Positions 8,687 through 16,788 of a stretch of DNA of 54,352 nt are shown in pieces. Below the pieces are notes generated by a model. That model had not been told where the DNA came from. It saw nothing but the letters and a program-made list of their open reading frames with translations, and made no database searches. The position numbers and the translations under genes were made by a program. Position 1 is the stretch's first letter, and each line of letters opens with the position of its first letter. The DNA comes from JBBQKG01 sp038326655. GTDB taxonomy: Bacteria; Actinomycetota; Thermoleophilia; Solirubrobacterales; JBBDJG01. The stretch spans positions 1 to 54,352 of the forward strand of contig JBBQKG010000022.1 in assembly GCA_038326655.1 (NCBI GenBank), given 5' to 3'.

Positions 8687-9478
8687 CTAGAGAAACTGCT
8701 TCATGGCGGCGATGGTCTCCTCCGGCGCGCTCAGGTTCGGGCAATGACCCGTGGCCTTCAGGAGGATCAGCTCGCTCCCCTGGATCTGCCGGTGTACGTA
8801 CTCTCCAACCGATCGGGGAGCGATGGCGTCCTCGGAGCACTGCAGGACCAGCGCGGGCACGCGTACTCGCGCAAGGTCGTCGCGATTGTCTGCGGTGAAC
8901 GTCACCCGCGCAAAGTTACGAGCGATCTCCGGGTCAGTGCGACAGAAGCTGTTCGTAAGCTCCTCTCCCAGCTCCGGTCGGTCCTCGTTTCCCATTATCA
9001 CCGGCGCGATCGCGCTCGACCAGCCGAGGTAGTTGCTGTCGAGCGACTCGAGCAGTCCGTTGATGTCTTCGCGCGTAAAACCGCCGACATAGTCGCCATC
9101 GTCGACGTAGCGCGGCGAGGGGCCGATGAGCACCAGCTTCTCGAACCGTTCCGGGTCGGCGTTCGCCGCCAGAACCCCGATCGTGGCGCTCACGGAATGA
9201 CCCACGAAGATCGCTCGTTCGAGTCCGAGCGCATCGCAGATCTCGAGGACGTCGTCAGCGTATGCCTGGAGCGAGTCGTAGCGGCTCGGGTCATACGCGG
9301 AGAGGTCCGACCCGCCCGCCCCGACATGGTCGAACAAGACGACGCGGTAGTCCTGCTCGAAAGCGGGCACGACGAGTCGCCACATGTTCTTGTCGCAGCC
9401 GAAGCCGTGAGCAAAGACCATCGGCTGCCCGTCGGCGCGCCCGAGTACCTCGACGTTGTTCCTTTCAAGGGCCCCCAT
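8687..9478 (-). CDS. rsbQ: RsbQ-like alpha/beta hydrolase, energy-stress regulator
   Basis: A 263-residue alpha/beta hydrolase that follows Bacillus subtilis RsbQ almost end to end: MVFAHGFGCDKNMWRLVVPA, VVLFDHVGAGGSDL, FVGHSVSATIGVLA (nucleophile Ser), FCRTDPEIARNFA, VLQCSEDAIAP (Asp) and ATGHCPNLSAPEETI (His). All three catalytic residues are present. RsbQ is known to be required by the PAS phosphatase RsbP for the sigma-B response to energy stress, presumably by supplying a small ligand to PAS. The start at ATG 9478 is chosen because upstream in-frame sequence runs into tRNA-Thr. The rsbP homologue starts 9 bp after its stop, so the pair forms one operon. Confidence 0.9.
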   Translation of the reverse strand: MGALERNNVEVLGRADGQPMVFAHGFGCDKNMWRLVVPAFEQDYRVVLFDHVGAGGSDLSAYDPSRYDSLQAYADDVLEICDALGLERAIFVGHSVSATIGVLAANADPERFEKLVLIGPSPRYVDDGDYVGGFTREDINGLLESLDSNYLGWSSAIAPVIMGNEDRPELGEELTNSFCRTDPEIARNFARVTFTADNRDDLARVRVPALVLQCSEDAIAPRSVGEYVHRQIQGSELILLKATGHCPNLSAPEETIAAMKQFL

Positions 9479-9556
9479 GCCGCCGATCATAGAGGCCGGT
9501 TTCCGGCCGTCGCGGCGCCTGCTGCATGGCGCCCTACTTACGTTCGAGCACTGGCA

Positions 9557-9629
<73 letters not shown>

Positions 9630-9805
9630 GGGCTGGGTCACTCTAGCGCGAGCCGCCCCGAGGCTTCGCCCCACCGGGTCCCGGCCCTCGCAACGCCAGA
9701 ACCGGCCTGCAAGCCGTCTGCCGCTTCGTGTTTCGTAAGGGAGGCGTGGGCCCGATGTCGAACCCCATCCACCGAAGCGCCGGTCATCACTCATCGGAGG
9801 GGTTC

Positions 9806-10099
9806 ATGGAGTACGAGCTGCGGATGGTCGATTCGAGTGGAAGGGTTGTCGAGCGGGTCACGTGCACGTCGCTGATTGGGCTCGGCAAGGAGATCTGGGC
9901 GATGGGAGACCGCTTCCGGCGCAGGGAAGTCGATCCCTCGCTCGACGTCTACGGCGGCGGGGTTTCGCTCGACTTCTGGTGGATCCACGGCTCCAAGGAG
10001 CGCAGGCTGAACGAAGGCCAGCGCGCCCGTGCGTTCGAGGCCGCCCAGAACGCCGGCGTCGTGCTGATCAAGCCGCCGCGGCTCGCCGCCGCCGCGTAG
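9806..10099 (+). CDS. small hypothetical protein
   Basis: A 97-residue protein of unknown function. It starts at ATG 9806 behind a good GGAGGGG ribosome-binding site. It opens with two beta strands (EYELRMVDSSGRVVERVTCT), then a charged stretch MGDRFRRREVDPSLDVYGGG, then SLDFWWIHGSKERRLNEGQRARAFEAAQNAGVVLI. No signal peptide or membrane segment is visible. The helix-strand end (RARAFEAAQNAGVVLIKPP) might contact a partner or nucleic acid, but I recognise no family. It is convergent with the propeller gene, 17 bp away. Confidence 0.65.
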   Translation: MEYELRMVDSSGRVVERVTCTSLIGLGKEIWAMGDRFRRREVDPSLDVYGGGVSLDFWWIHGSKERRLNEGQRARAFEAAQNAGVVLIKPPRLAAAA

Positions 10100-10116
10100 A
10101 CCGCCGGCCACCCCGG

Positions 10117-10734
10117 TCAGGGGATGAAGACGCCCTGCCGCGCGAACGGCGTGTTCGGCGTCGTGGACGCGACGCCGTCGGCGCCCCCGTCTTCGACGGT
10201 CACGCCGCCAAGCTGCCAGATCGCGCGCTTGCCCTCGACGACGGCACCGGGAAGCAGCGCGTCGATCGTGGTCGCTGTCGCACAGGTCGCCCCCACGCCG
10301 GTGTCGGCAGTCGCCGCGCACGGCACTGTCACGGGTATCGCCGTGTCGGTGCCGGTAGCGGAATCCGTCCCGGACGAGCCGTTCGAGCGATCGGTGATGC
10401 GCGTGTCCAGGAGCGCGCGCAGCTGGCCCGTGTAGTCGGAGAGGTCGCTGCGCCGGCGCACGTCGCTGATCGAGATCACGGCAGCAACGTCGGCCTCGTC
10501 CGCGGCCGTGGCGGGATCGCCCGCGAGCACGTCCAGGCGCATCGAGCCGATCGATTGAGCCAGGCCGCCGTTCGCGTCGGGCGTCCCCACCGTAAGGGTG
10601 CTCGAGGACTGGACCGGCGGCTTGCACGAGGCAAACGCGAGCGGTGCGCCGTGTTGCGAGTTCAACGCGGTGCACGCCTCGTACGCCGGGACCAGCGAAA
10701 CGCGGAACGGCGTCGCGCCCCGCGGGCGCGCATA
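10117..10734 (-). repeat. shared C-terminal domain, copy A
   Basis: Copy A has 205 residues from YARPRGATPF to the stop. It keeps C-x15-C around HGAPLAFAS, TVGTPDANG, SDYTGQL, ITDRSNG, VPC-x11-C, GKRAIWQLG and the terminal ARQGVFIP. Copies B, C and D are at 29020-29619, 48893-49513 and 51903-52559, with a remnant at 51283-51345. Confidence 0.85.
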
Positions 10735-12234
10735 GGCTGAATCGATCCCCGCCGAGTAGAGGTCGAGCGAGGTATCGGTGTCGGCCGCGACCAGCGGCTC
10801 ACTGGTCTCGAAGAAGACCCGCGACCCGTCGTCGCTCGTGCCCGTGAAGTCGGCCGGATAGGCGCCGTTGCCGCCCGCCGGACCGGTCGAGAGCAGGTCC
10901 GTCGCGCCGCCCGCGCGCTCGTACACGTCGCGCTGGGCGTCGGTGTCGGCGGCCACGAGCGCCTCGTCGGTCGCGAAGAAGGTGCGCTGGCCGTCGCGCG
11001 AGATTCCCTTGTACAACGCGTCCAGGGCGGCGGTGCCGGTCGAGACCAGCGTGGTCGTGCCCGCGGTGTGCTCGTAGACGTCGCTGGAGGTGTCGATGTC
11101 ACCCGCCGCCAGCGGCTCGTCGGTCTGGAAGAACACATGCAGGCCGTCGTCGCTCGTGCCGTCGAAGACCGCGTCGAAGGCGCCGTTGCCGCCTGCCGAG
11201 ACCAGCGTGCCACGGTCGTAGACGTCGCGCGACGTGTCGGTGTCACCAGCCGCGACCGGCTCGTCGGTCTCGTAGAAGACGTGCGTGCCGTCGGCGCTCG
11301 CGCCGGTGAAGAGCACATCCGAGGCTCCGTTGCCGCTGGAGACCTTCGTCGTGGTGCCGCCGGCGCGTTCGTACACGTCGAACTGGGAGTCGGTGTCACC
11401 CGCCGCCAGCGGCTCGTCGGTCGAGAAGAAGGCACGGCTGCCGTCGTCGGAGCTCCCGTCGAAGAACGCGTCGAAGGCGCCGTTGCCCGGGGCCGAGACA
11501 AGCGTGGCGCGGTCGTACACGTCCTGCGAGGTGTCCGTGTCCCCGGCGGCCACCGGCTCGCTGGTCTCGTAGAAGACATGGGCGCCGTCGGTAGACACAC
11601 CGGTGAAAAAGGCATCGAACGCGCCGTTGCCGCCGGAGACACGAGTGGTCGTCGACGTCGCGCGCTCATAGACGTCGATGCTCGCGTCGGCGTCCCCGCT
11701 GACGAGCGCTTCCCTGGTGTGGAAGAAGACGCGGTCGCCGCTTGCCGAGGCGCCGTCGAAGAACGCCCCGGTCGCGCCATTGCCGCCGGCCGGCCCGGTC
11801 GATACCAGCGTGGTCGTGCCACCCGAGCGGTCGTACACGTCGAACTGGCTGTCGGTGTCGGCGCTGGTGAGGCGCTCCTTGGTCGCGAGGAACACGTGGC
11901 TGCCGTCGTCGGAGACCCCCGCGAGGGAAGCGTCGAAGCCGCCGTTGCCGCCCGCCGGGCCGGTCGACACCAGCGTGGTCGTGGCGCCGGCGCGCTCGTA
12001 CACGTCGATGCGGACATCGGTGTCCGCGCTGACCAGCTGCTCGCTGGTCTCGAAGAAGACCCGCGTGCCGTCGCGCGAGGCCGCCGCGTAGTTCGCGGGG
12101 TAGGCGCCGTTGCCGCCCACCGGACCGGTCGAGAGCAGCTCTGTGACGGAGTGGTCTCCCGCCGCGGCCTGGGCCAGCGCGAGCATCGCGCATGCGACCG
12201 CAGCCGCCGCGAGTGCTTTCAACCGCGCGCTCAC
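10117..12234 (-). CDS. secreted nine-repeat TolB-like beta-propeller with QGxFxP C-terminal domain
   Basis: A 705-residue exported protein with a signal peptide (VSARLKALAAAAVACAMLAL...AAAG). Nine tandem repeats of about 48-57 residues follow, each built as DG-(S/T)-x-VFF-x-T-x-EPL-x-x-DTD-x-x-x-DVYERA...LVSTGPAGGNGA, resembling PD40/WD40-like propeller blades with a conserved Asp-Thr-Asp loop that could bind calcium. From TAT 10734 the last 205 residues are the shared C-terminal domain (ARPRGATP, HGAPLAF, C-x15-C, C-x11-C), ending FARQGVFIP. The start is GTG 12234, overlapping the upstream hydrolase stop by 4 bp (GTGA), so the two are translationally coupled. Ligand unknown. Confidence 0.85.
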   Translation of the reverse strand: MSARLKALAAAAVACAMLALAQAAAGDHSVTELLSTGPVGGNGAYPANYAAASRDGTRVFFETSEQLVSADTDVRIDVYERAGATTTLVSTGPAGGNGGFDASLAGVSDDGSHVFLATKERLTSADTDSQFDVYDRSGGTTTLVSTGPAGGNGATGAFFDGASASGDRVFFHTREALVSGDADASIDVYERATSTTTRVSGGNGAFDAFFTGVSTDGAHVFYETSEPVAAGDTDTSQDVYDRATLVSAPGNGAFDAFFDGSSDDGSRAFFSTDEPLAAGDTDSQFDVYERAGGTTTKVSSGNGASDVLFTGASADGTHVFYETDEPVAAGDTDTSRDVYDRGTLVSAGGNGAFDAVFDGTSDDGLHVFFQTDEPLAAGDIDTSSDVYEHTAGTTTLVSTGTAALDALYKGISRDGQRTFFATDEALVAADTDAQRDVYERAGGATDLLSTGPAGGNGAYPADFTGTSDDGSRVFFETSEPLVAADTDTSLDLYSAGIDSAYARPRGATPFRVSLVPAYEACTALNSQHGAPLAFASCKPPVQSSSTLTVGTPDANGGLAQSIGSMRLDVLAGDPATAADEADVAAVISISDVRRRSDLSDYTGQLRALLDTRITDRSNGSSGTDSATGTDTAIPVTVPCAATADTGVGATCATATTIDALLPGAVVEGKRAIWQLGGVTVEDGGADGVASTTPNTPFARQGVFIP

Positions 12235-14342
12235 TGGCCGTTTCCGGTGTAGCCGTTCGCGTAGCAGGGCTTCAGCCCGCAGACGTCCACGACCTTGCCG
12301 TCGTACTGCAGGAACTCGGACTTCTGAATGCGCGCGATGAAGGTGCCGCGCGGGTGGCTGTGCGGATCGGCGCCGGTGCGCGGCGGCGTCTCGTTGGGCG
12401 GCGGGGTCGGCGAGCCGCTGTCCCACACCACGTAACCGGAGCCGTCGTAGGGATACGACGGAATCGGCGGAATGCCGAAGTACGGGTTGCGGTCGCTGTG
12501 CCGGCCGGGGTCAAGCACCGGCTTGCGGATCGCCGCGCCGATCGTGCGCGCCTCGACCTCGGTGGCGACGTTTGCGACCTGGTGGTCCCCGAACGCCTGA
12601 TGCAGCAGGACCTTGTGAGCCGGGGTGTTCGGCAGCGGGTCGTCGGTGATGTGGTGCGCGTAGCCCGCCTCGCCGCGGTCCCAGAGCATCTGCATGAGCG
12701 CCAGGATCAATGGCCGCTCGAGCTGGTTCGGGTAGTTCTGGTACAGCACGACCGCGTACTGGTCGAAGTCGACGCTCCGGCGCAGCAGCGTCGAGTAGTT
12801 CATCGCGGGGACGCCGAGCACGGCCCGGTTGAAGTCGGGCGCGAGCGCGGTCAGCGACCCGCCCATGATGCCGCCCTGGCTGTTGCCGTCGTAGAAGAGG
12901 CGGAGCGGGTCGATCACGGGCTGCGGCGCCCCGTTCTTGGTGAACTGGAAGGCCGGGTCGGCGTTGAAGCCGTTCGGGTGGATCATCAGCCGGCCCAGGT
13001 ACATGAAGTTGACGAATCCCTGCTGCGCGCGATCCGGCAGCGAGGAGAAGTTCGACAGGTCGGCGAGGATCGAGCCGATGTTCGGCACGTCCTGCGTCGA
13101 CATGCCGCTCCAGTCCGTGGCGCAGAACACGAAGTTGTGCTCGTTCGCCATCGCCTTTACGTTGCCGGCGGTGATCTCGCTGGCGCTGCCGAGCAGGCCG
13201 TGGCCGTAGAGCGACGGGCGTGCCGGGGCAACGGCGGCGCCGTCCACCGCCACGCGCGGAATGATGCAGGTGAAGTTGGCCGCCTGGACGTTCCCCGGGA
13301 TCGCCTGGGGGACGGTCTGGCCGGGGAGGTACGAGAACCTGGACCCCGGGGGGCACCCTGTGGCATTGAGGTAGCACGGCACCACGAAGTTGCCGTCGAC
13401 CTTGCGCGCGATCTGGTCGTCCTCGCCGCTCTGGCAGCCGTCAGTCCCGCACGGAGGGTAGTCCGTCGTGCCGGTGACCGTGTACTGCGGCGCGCTGCCC
13501 TGCGGCTGCAGGTCGCTGAGCTGGCTGTCGCCGAGCTGCGCAAAGGCCTGGTCGCGGATCGCAAGCGCCCGCTCGGTCAGGTTCCGCTCGCTTGCGACCG
13601 TGAAGTCCCACGCCACGTAGAGGTCCTTGCGGGCGACGCCCGCGCGCTGGAGCAGCGAGAAGAGCTGCTCCATGTGGGGCCGGCGCGCCTGCACGGCGGC
13701 GTCGTTGCTCTTGAGGCGGTCGCGGTAGACGCGGAAAGGCTGCTGCGCCTTGATCGCCTTGCCCGCCGCGTTCTTGAGGTTCCGCAGAGCGACGATGTAG
13801 TGGCCGCCCTCGTCCCAGTTCACGGCCGGGCGGATGATCAGGTTCGCATCCGCCGAGTTGGCCGGGTTCACGTCCATCTCCGCCCAGATCAGCTGCCGCC
13901 GGAGTGTGTCGGCGTTGATCACGACGACCGGCTGCGCGGCGTCATAGGCGCGCTCGACGTCGGTGATCGGCACGGCGCGGGTCTTGTCGAAGGCCTGCTG
14001 GGTCTCCATGCCGGGGACCTTCGTGATCACCGACTGGCCGGGGCTGAAGCCGTCGTTGCGGTTCCACTCGTCGGGGCGGATCGGGTTGCCCGCGATGTTC
14101 TGCGGCATCGCCGTGATGTCGAAGTTGACGCGCCGGCCCGTGTCGGTGCTCGGGTCGGCGACCGTGAAGTAGTCGTTCGGGAAGGGCTGCAGGCACACCG
14201 CCGGGTCGATCGGGTCGCAGCCGATCTGAACCGGCGCCGCCGCCCGCGCCGGGCCGGCGCCGATCGTCAGCGCGATCAGCATCGCTACCGCCGCACCGAT
14301 TGCCGGAAGCAGCGATCGCGTAAGCCTCGCTCGTGCTTGCAT
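12231..14342 (-). CDS. secreted alpha/beta-hydrolase-like protein with GNSQGG motif
   Basis: A 703-residue protein with a clear signal peptide (MQARARLTRSLLPAIGAAVAML...GAGPARA) and a GGGGAGG ribosome-binding site before ATG 14342. An N-terminal ~330-residue beta-rich region contains QPFPNDYFTVADPSTDTGRR. The C-terminal part has ARPSLYGHGLLGSASE (oxyanion-like loop) and FYDGNSQGGIMGGSLTAL, a nucleophile-elbow G-x-S-x-G, with HQAFGDHQVAN later as a possible Asp/His region. This fits a large exported esterase/lipase-like hydrolase; substrate unknown. Paired Cys residues fit an extracellular location. The propeller protein gene overlaps its stop by 4 bp, implying a shared process. Confidence 0.75.
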   Translation of the reverse strand: MQARARLTRSLLPAIGAAVAMLIALTIGAGPARAAAPVQIGCDPIDPAVCLQPFPNDYFTVADPSTDTGRRVNFDITAMPQNIAGNPIRPDEWNRNDGFSPGQSVITKVPGMETQQAFDKTRAVPITDVERAYDAAQPVVVINADTLRRQLIWAEMDVNPANSADANLIIRPAVNWDEGGHYIVALRNLKNAAGKAIKAQQPFRVYRDRLKSNDAAVQARRPHMEQLFSLLQRAGVARKDLYVAWDFTVASERNLTERALAIRDQAFAQLGDSQLSDLQPQGSAPQYTVTGTTDYPPCGTDGCQSGEDDQIARKVDGNFVVPCYLNATGCPPGSRFSYLPGQTVPQAIPGNVQAANFTCIIPRVAVDGAAVAPARPSLYGHGLLGSASEITAGNVKAMANEHNFVFCATDWSGMSTQDVPNIGSILADLSNFSSLPDRAQQGFVNFMYLGRLMIHPNGFNADPAFQFTKNGAPQPVIDPLRLFYDGNSQGGIMGGSLTALAPDFNRAVLGVPAMNYSTLLRRSVDFDQYAVVLYQNYPNQLERPLILALMQMLWDRGEAGYAHHITDDPLPNTPAHKVLLHQAFGDHQVANVATEVEARTIGAAIRKPVLDPGRHSDRNPYFGIPPIPSYPYDGSGYVVWDSGSPTPPPNETPPRTGADPHSHPRGTFIARIQKSEFLQYDGKVVDVCGLKPCYANGYTGNGQ

Positions 14343-14415
14343 TCCTCCCCCTCGGTTGTGAGGCGCCCCCGGACTCCCCAATCGCCGGCGCGCCTGAGGT
14401 GTGCACCCTACCGCA

Positions 14416-15336
14416 TCATTTGATGCGGAACAGGGCCCGGCGCGCTTTGCCGGTCTTGCCGGCGGCGCTCGGGGTTCCCGCGAGCCGATACGTGCCCTTG
14501 CGCAGCTTCCGGTCGCCGAGGCGACCCAGGAACCTGAACTTGTTCAGGCCCTTCGCCCCAGCCAGCGTGAAGGTGCCGCGCACCTTCACGTAGCGAGTGC
14601 CGTGATGGCCGCGCTTGCGTCGCTGGACCCGGAACTTCACGGTCGCGTCGGTCGAGAGGGCGTAGCTCACGGTCGCGCCGATCGGCGCGAGACGAGCGAT
14701 GCTGCCGCCGGAATGGGCGGCCCGGAACTTCGGGGGATGCACCTTCAGCTTCGTGATCTTCGGCGTGGGCGCCGGCGCCGGTTTCGGGCTCGGGGCGAGC
14801 GGCGCGACGTCCGCGTTCATCAGCAGCTCGACGCCCGTTCGCTGGCTGTCCGGCGTGCGGGCGGACCCGTTCGCCGGAGCGGGCTGGAAATAGAGCACGT
14901 TCGGGAGCGTCACGGCGGGCGCGCTCGCGAAATAGAGGCCGCCGGTGGAGTTGTCGAGGCCGACCATGTCGCCCGCCTTGATCGGCAGGTTGGTACTGAA
15001 CGTGTTGATCGCGGAGCTCACGGTCTCTGCGGCACTGGTGGTGAGCGCGGTGAACACAGGACCGGCGTGGCGCAGCACCCGCAACTTCACGGTGCCGCCG
15101 GTGCTGCCCGCCTTCAACCGCCAGCGCACGACTCGACCGTCGATCGGGGATGCCGCCACGGGTGCCCCGACCGAGGTCTGGATGTAGGTGCACGAGACGG
15201 TCGCTGCACACAGGCTCGCGTCAGCCGCTCCCGCGAGGCCGCTCCCGATCGTGATGTCCGCCCAGGCTGCCGGCGCCGGCAGCAACGCACCGGCGGCGAC
15301 GGCCGCGACGAACGCTCCCGCGATCCTTCCGCTCAG
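14416..15336 (-). CDS. secreted protein with basic C-terminal beta module
   Basis: An exported protein of about 306 residues. The hydrophobic signal region is SGRIAGAFVAAVAAGALLPAPAAWA, followed by a beta-sandwich-like domain (DITIGSG, VVRWRLKAGSTGGTVKLRVL, FSTNLPIKAGDMVGLDN). A Pro-rich linker (PSPKPAPAPTPK) leads to an Arg/Lys-rich module (ATVSYALSTDATVKFRVQRR, RGTFTLAGAKGLNKFRFLGR, LRKGTYRLAG...ARRALFRI). I have seen this end module on many Solirubrobacterales surface proteins; that is recall, not a search. The start is uncertain: no ATG/GTG/TTG precedes the signal peptide, so a CTG at 15336, overlapping the ALDH stop, is assumed. Function unknown. Confidence 0.65.
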   Translation of the reverse strand: MSGRIAGAFVAAVAAGALLPAPAAWADITIGSGLAGAADASLCAATVSCTYIQTSVGAPVAASPIDGRVVRWRLKAGSTGGTVKLRVLRHAGPVFTALTTSAAETVSSAINTFSTNLPIKAGDMVGLDNSTGGLYFASAPAVTLPNVLYFQPAPANGSARTPDSQRTGVELLMNADVAPLAPSPKPAPAPTPKITKLKVHPPKFRAAHSGGSIARLAPIGATVSYALSTDATVKFRVQRRKRGHHGTRYVKVRGTFTLAGAKGLNKFRFLGRLGDRKLRKGTYRLAGTPSAAGKTGKARRALFRIK

Positions 15337-16769
15337 AGCTGCATTGCCTTGACCTGGAGATACTCCTCGAGCGCGAACTTGCCCAGCTCGCGACCGTGCC
15401 CCGACTGCTTGTAGCCGCCGAAGGGCGCGAGTGGGTTGAACGCGCCGCCGTTGATCTCGACCTGGCCCGTGCGGAGCTGCCGTGCGATGCGCTTCGCGTG
15501 ATCCTCGTCGCCCGACCACACGCCGCCCGCGAGCCCGTACATCGAGTCGTTGGCGATCCGGACCGCGTCCTCTTCGTCGTCATAGGGAATGATCGCGAGC
15601 ACCGGCCCGAAGATCTCCTCCTGGGCGATCGTCATGTCGCTGCGCACGTCCGAGAACACGGTCGGCTGGACGTAGTAGCCGCGGTCGAGCCCATCCGGCG
15701 CCTCGTCGCCGCCGGTGACGATCCGCGCGCCCTCGTCGACGCCCTTTTTTATGTAGCCGCGCACGCGGTCCCGCTGGGTCTCGGAGACCAGGGGACCGAG
15801 CTTCGTCGCGGCGTCGAACGGATCGCCGACGGTGAACGCCTGCGCCACGGCGCCCGCGATCTTCTCGGCCTCCTCGAGCCGCTCCCGCGGCACCAGCATG
15901 CGCGTCAGCGCGCTGCAGGTCTGCCCCGAGTTGAGGAAGCACTTCGAGATCCCGTCCGTGACCGCCGTCTCGAGGTCGGCGTCGTCGAGGATCACGTTCG
16001 GCGACTTGCCGCCGAGCTCGAGCGCGACCGGCTTCACGTCCTTGGCGGCGAGCTCGCTCACGCGCCGCCCGGCACGGGTGGACCCCGTGAAGGAGACCAT
16101 GTCGACGCCGGGGTGCGCTGCGATCGCCTCTCCCACCACCGGTCCCGTCCCGGTCACGAGGTTGAAGACGCCGGCCGGCAGGCCGACCTCATCCATGATC
16201 TCGGCGAGGATGAACGCGTTCAGCGGCGCGACCTCGCTCGGCTTCAGCACGACCGTGCAGCCGACCGCGATCGCGGGCGCGACCTTCGCCGCGATCTGGT
16301 GCAGCGGATAGTTCCAGGGCGTGATCGCGCCGACCACGCCGATCGGCTCGCGCACGACCACCGAGTTGCCGATCTCCTGCTGCCACTCGACCTGCTCGAG
16401 CATGTCGGGCATCGACGTGAACGTCATCGTCGGAAGCCCCGCCTGGATCGCCTTCGACAGCCCGATCGGCATGCCGAGCTCCTGGGAGATCGTCTCCGCG
16501 ATTTCCTCGCTGCGCGCGGCGAGCGCGCCCGCGATCGCGCGCAGGATGTTCTGGCGATCGGCCAGCTCCGTCTGCGACCAGGTCTCGAACGCGCGGCGGG
16601 CGGCCGCGATCGCGCGGTCCACGTCCTCCTGGGTTCCCTGCGGGATGCGGCCCATCACCTCCTCGGTGGAGGCGTTCACGACATCGATCGTCTCCGAGCC
16701 GGCCGGGTCGACCCACTCACCGTCGATGTAGAGCTTGTCCTTGACCTGAATCTCTGTGGCTAGTGCCAT
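15333..16769 (-). CDS. NAD(P)-dependent aldehyde dehydrogenase
   Basis: A 478-residue member of the ALDH superfamily. Visible motifs are TPWNYPLHQIAAKVAPA (nucleotide-binding region), VSFTGSTRAGRRV, LELGGKSPNVI with the general-base Glu, FLNSGQTCSALTR with the catalytic Cys, and EEIFGPVLAI near the C-terminus. It oxidises an aldehyde to the acid. Position at the end of the monooxygenase-GMC operon suggests the aldehyde comes from the alcohol made by the monooxygenase. Starts at ATG 16769 or GTG 16781 are both possible; AAGG sits close before the ATG. Confidence 0.9.
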   Translation of the reverse strand: MALATEIQVKDKLYIDGEWVDPAGSETIDVVNASTEEVMGRIPQGTQEDVDRAIAAARRAFETWSQTELADRQNILRAIAGALAARSEEIAETISQELGMPIGLSKAIQAGLPTMTFTSMPDMLEQVEWQQEIGNSVVVREPIGVVGAITPWNYPLHQIAAKVAPAIAVGCTVVLKPSEVAPLNAFILAEIMDEVGLPAGVFNLVTGTGPVVGEAIAAHPGVDMVSFTGSTRAGRRVSELAAKDVKPVALELGGKSPNVILDDADLETAVTDGISKCFLNSGQTCSALTRMLVPRERLEEAEKIAGAVAQAFTVGDPFDAATKLGPLVSETQRDRVRGYIKKGVDEGARIVTGGDEAPDGLDRGYYVQPTVFSDVRSDMTIAQEEIFGPVLAIIPYDDEEDAVRIANDSMYGLAGGVWSGDEDHAKRIARQLRTGQVEINGGAFNPLAPFGGYKQSGHGRELGKFALEEYLQVKAMQL

Positions 16770-16788
16770 CCGAACCTTCACCTTCCTC

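Noticed and set aside
10750..12150. Regular direct repeats in DNA that could be taken for a CRISPR or satellite array
   Set aside because: The period is a multiple of three (about 144-171 bp) and follows protein blades; there are no short identical repeats with unique spacers.
12192..14423. A 743-codon open frame on the plus strand opposite the secreted hydrolase, and similar long antisense frames (17872-19548, 29824-31650, 38497-40299)
   Set aside because: High GC removes stop codons from shadow frames. These translations are Arg/Ala/Val-rich without motifs, while the opposite strands encode recognisable proteins with ribosome-binding sites.
14411..14428. CCGCATCA-TT-TGATGCGG as a rho-independent terminator
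   Set aside because: The loop is only 2 nt, the repeat includes the stop codon of the secreted protein, and no T-run follows. It is a palindrome, with no support as a terminator.
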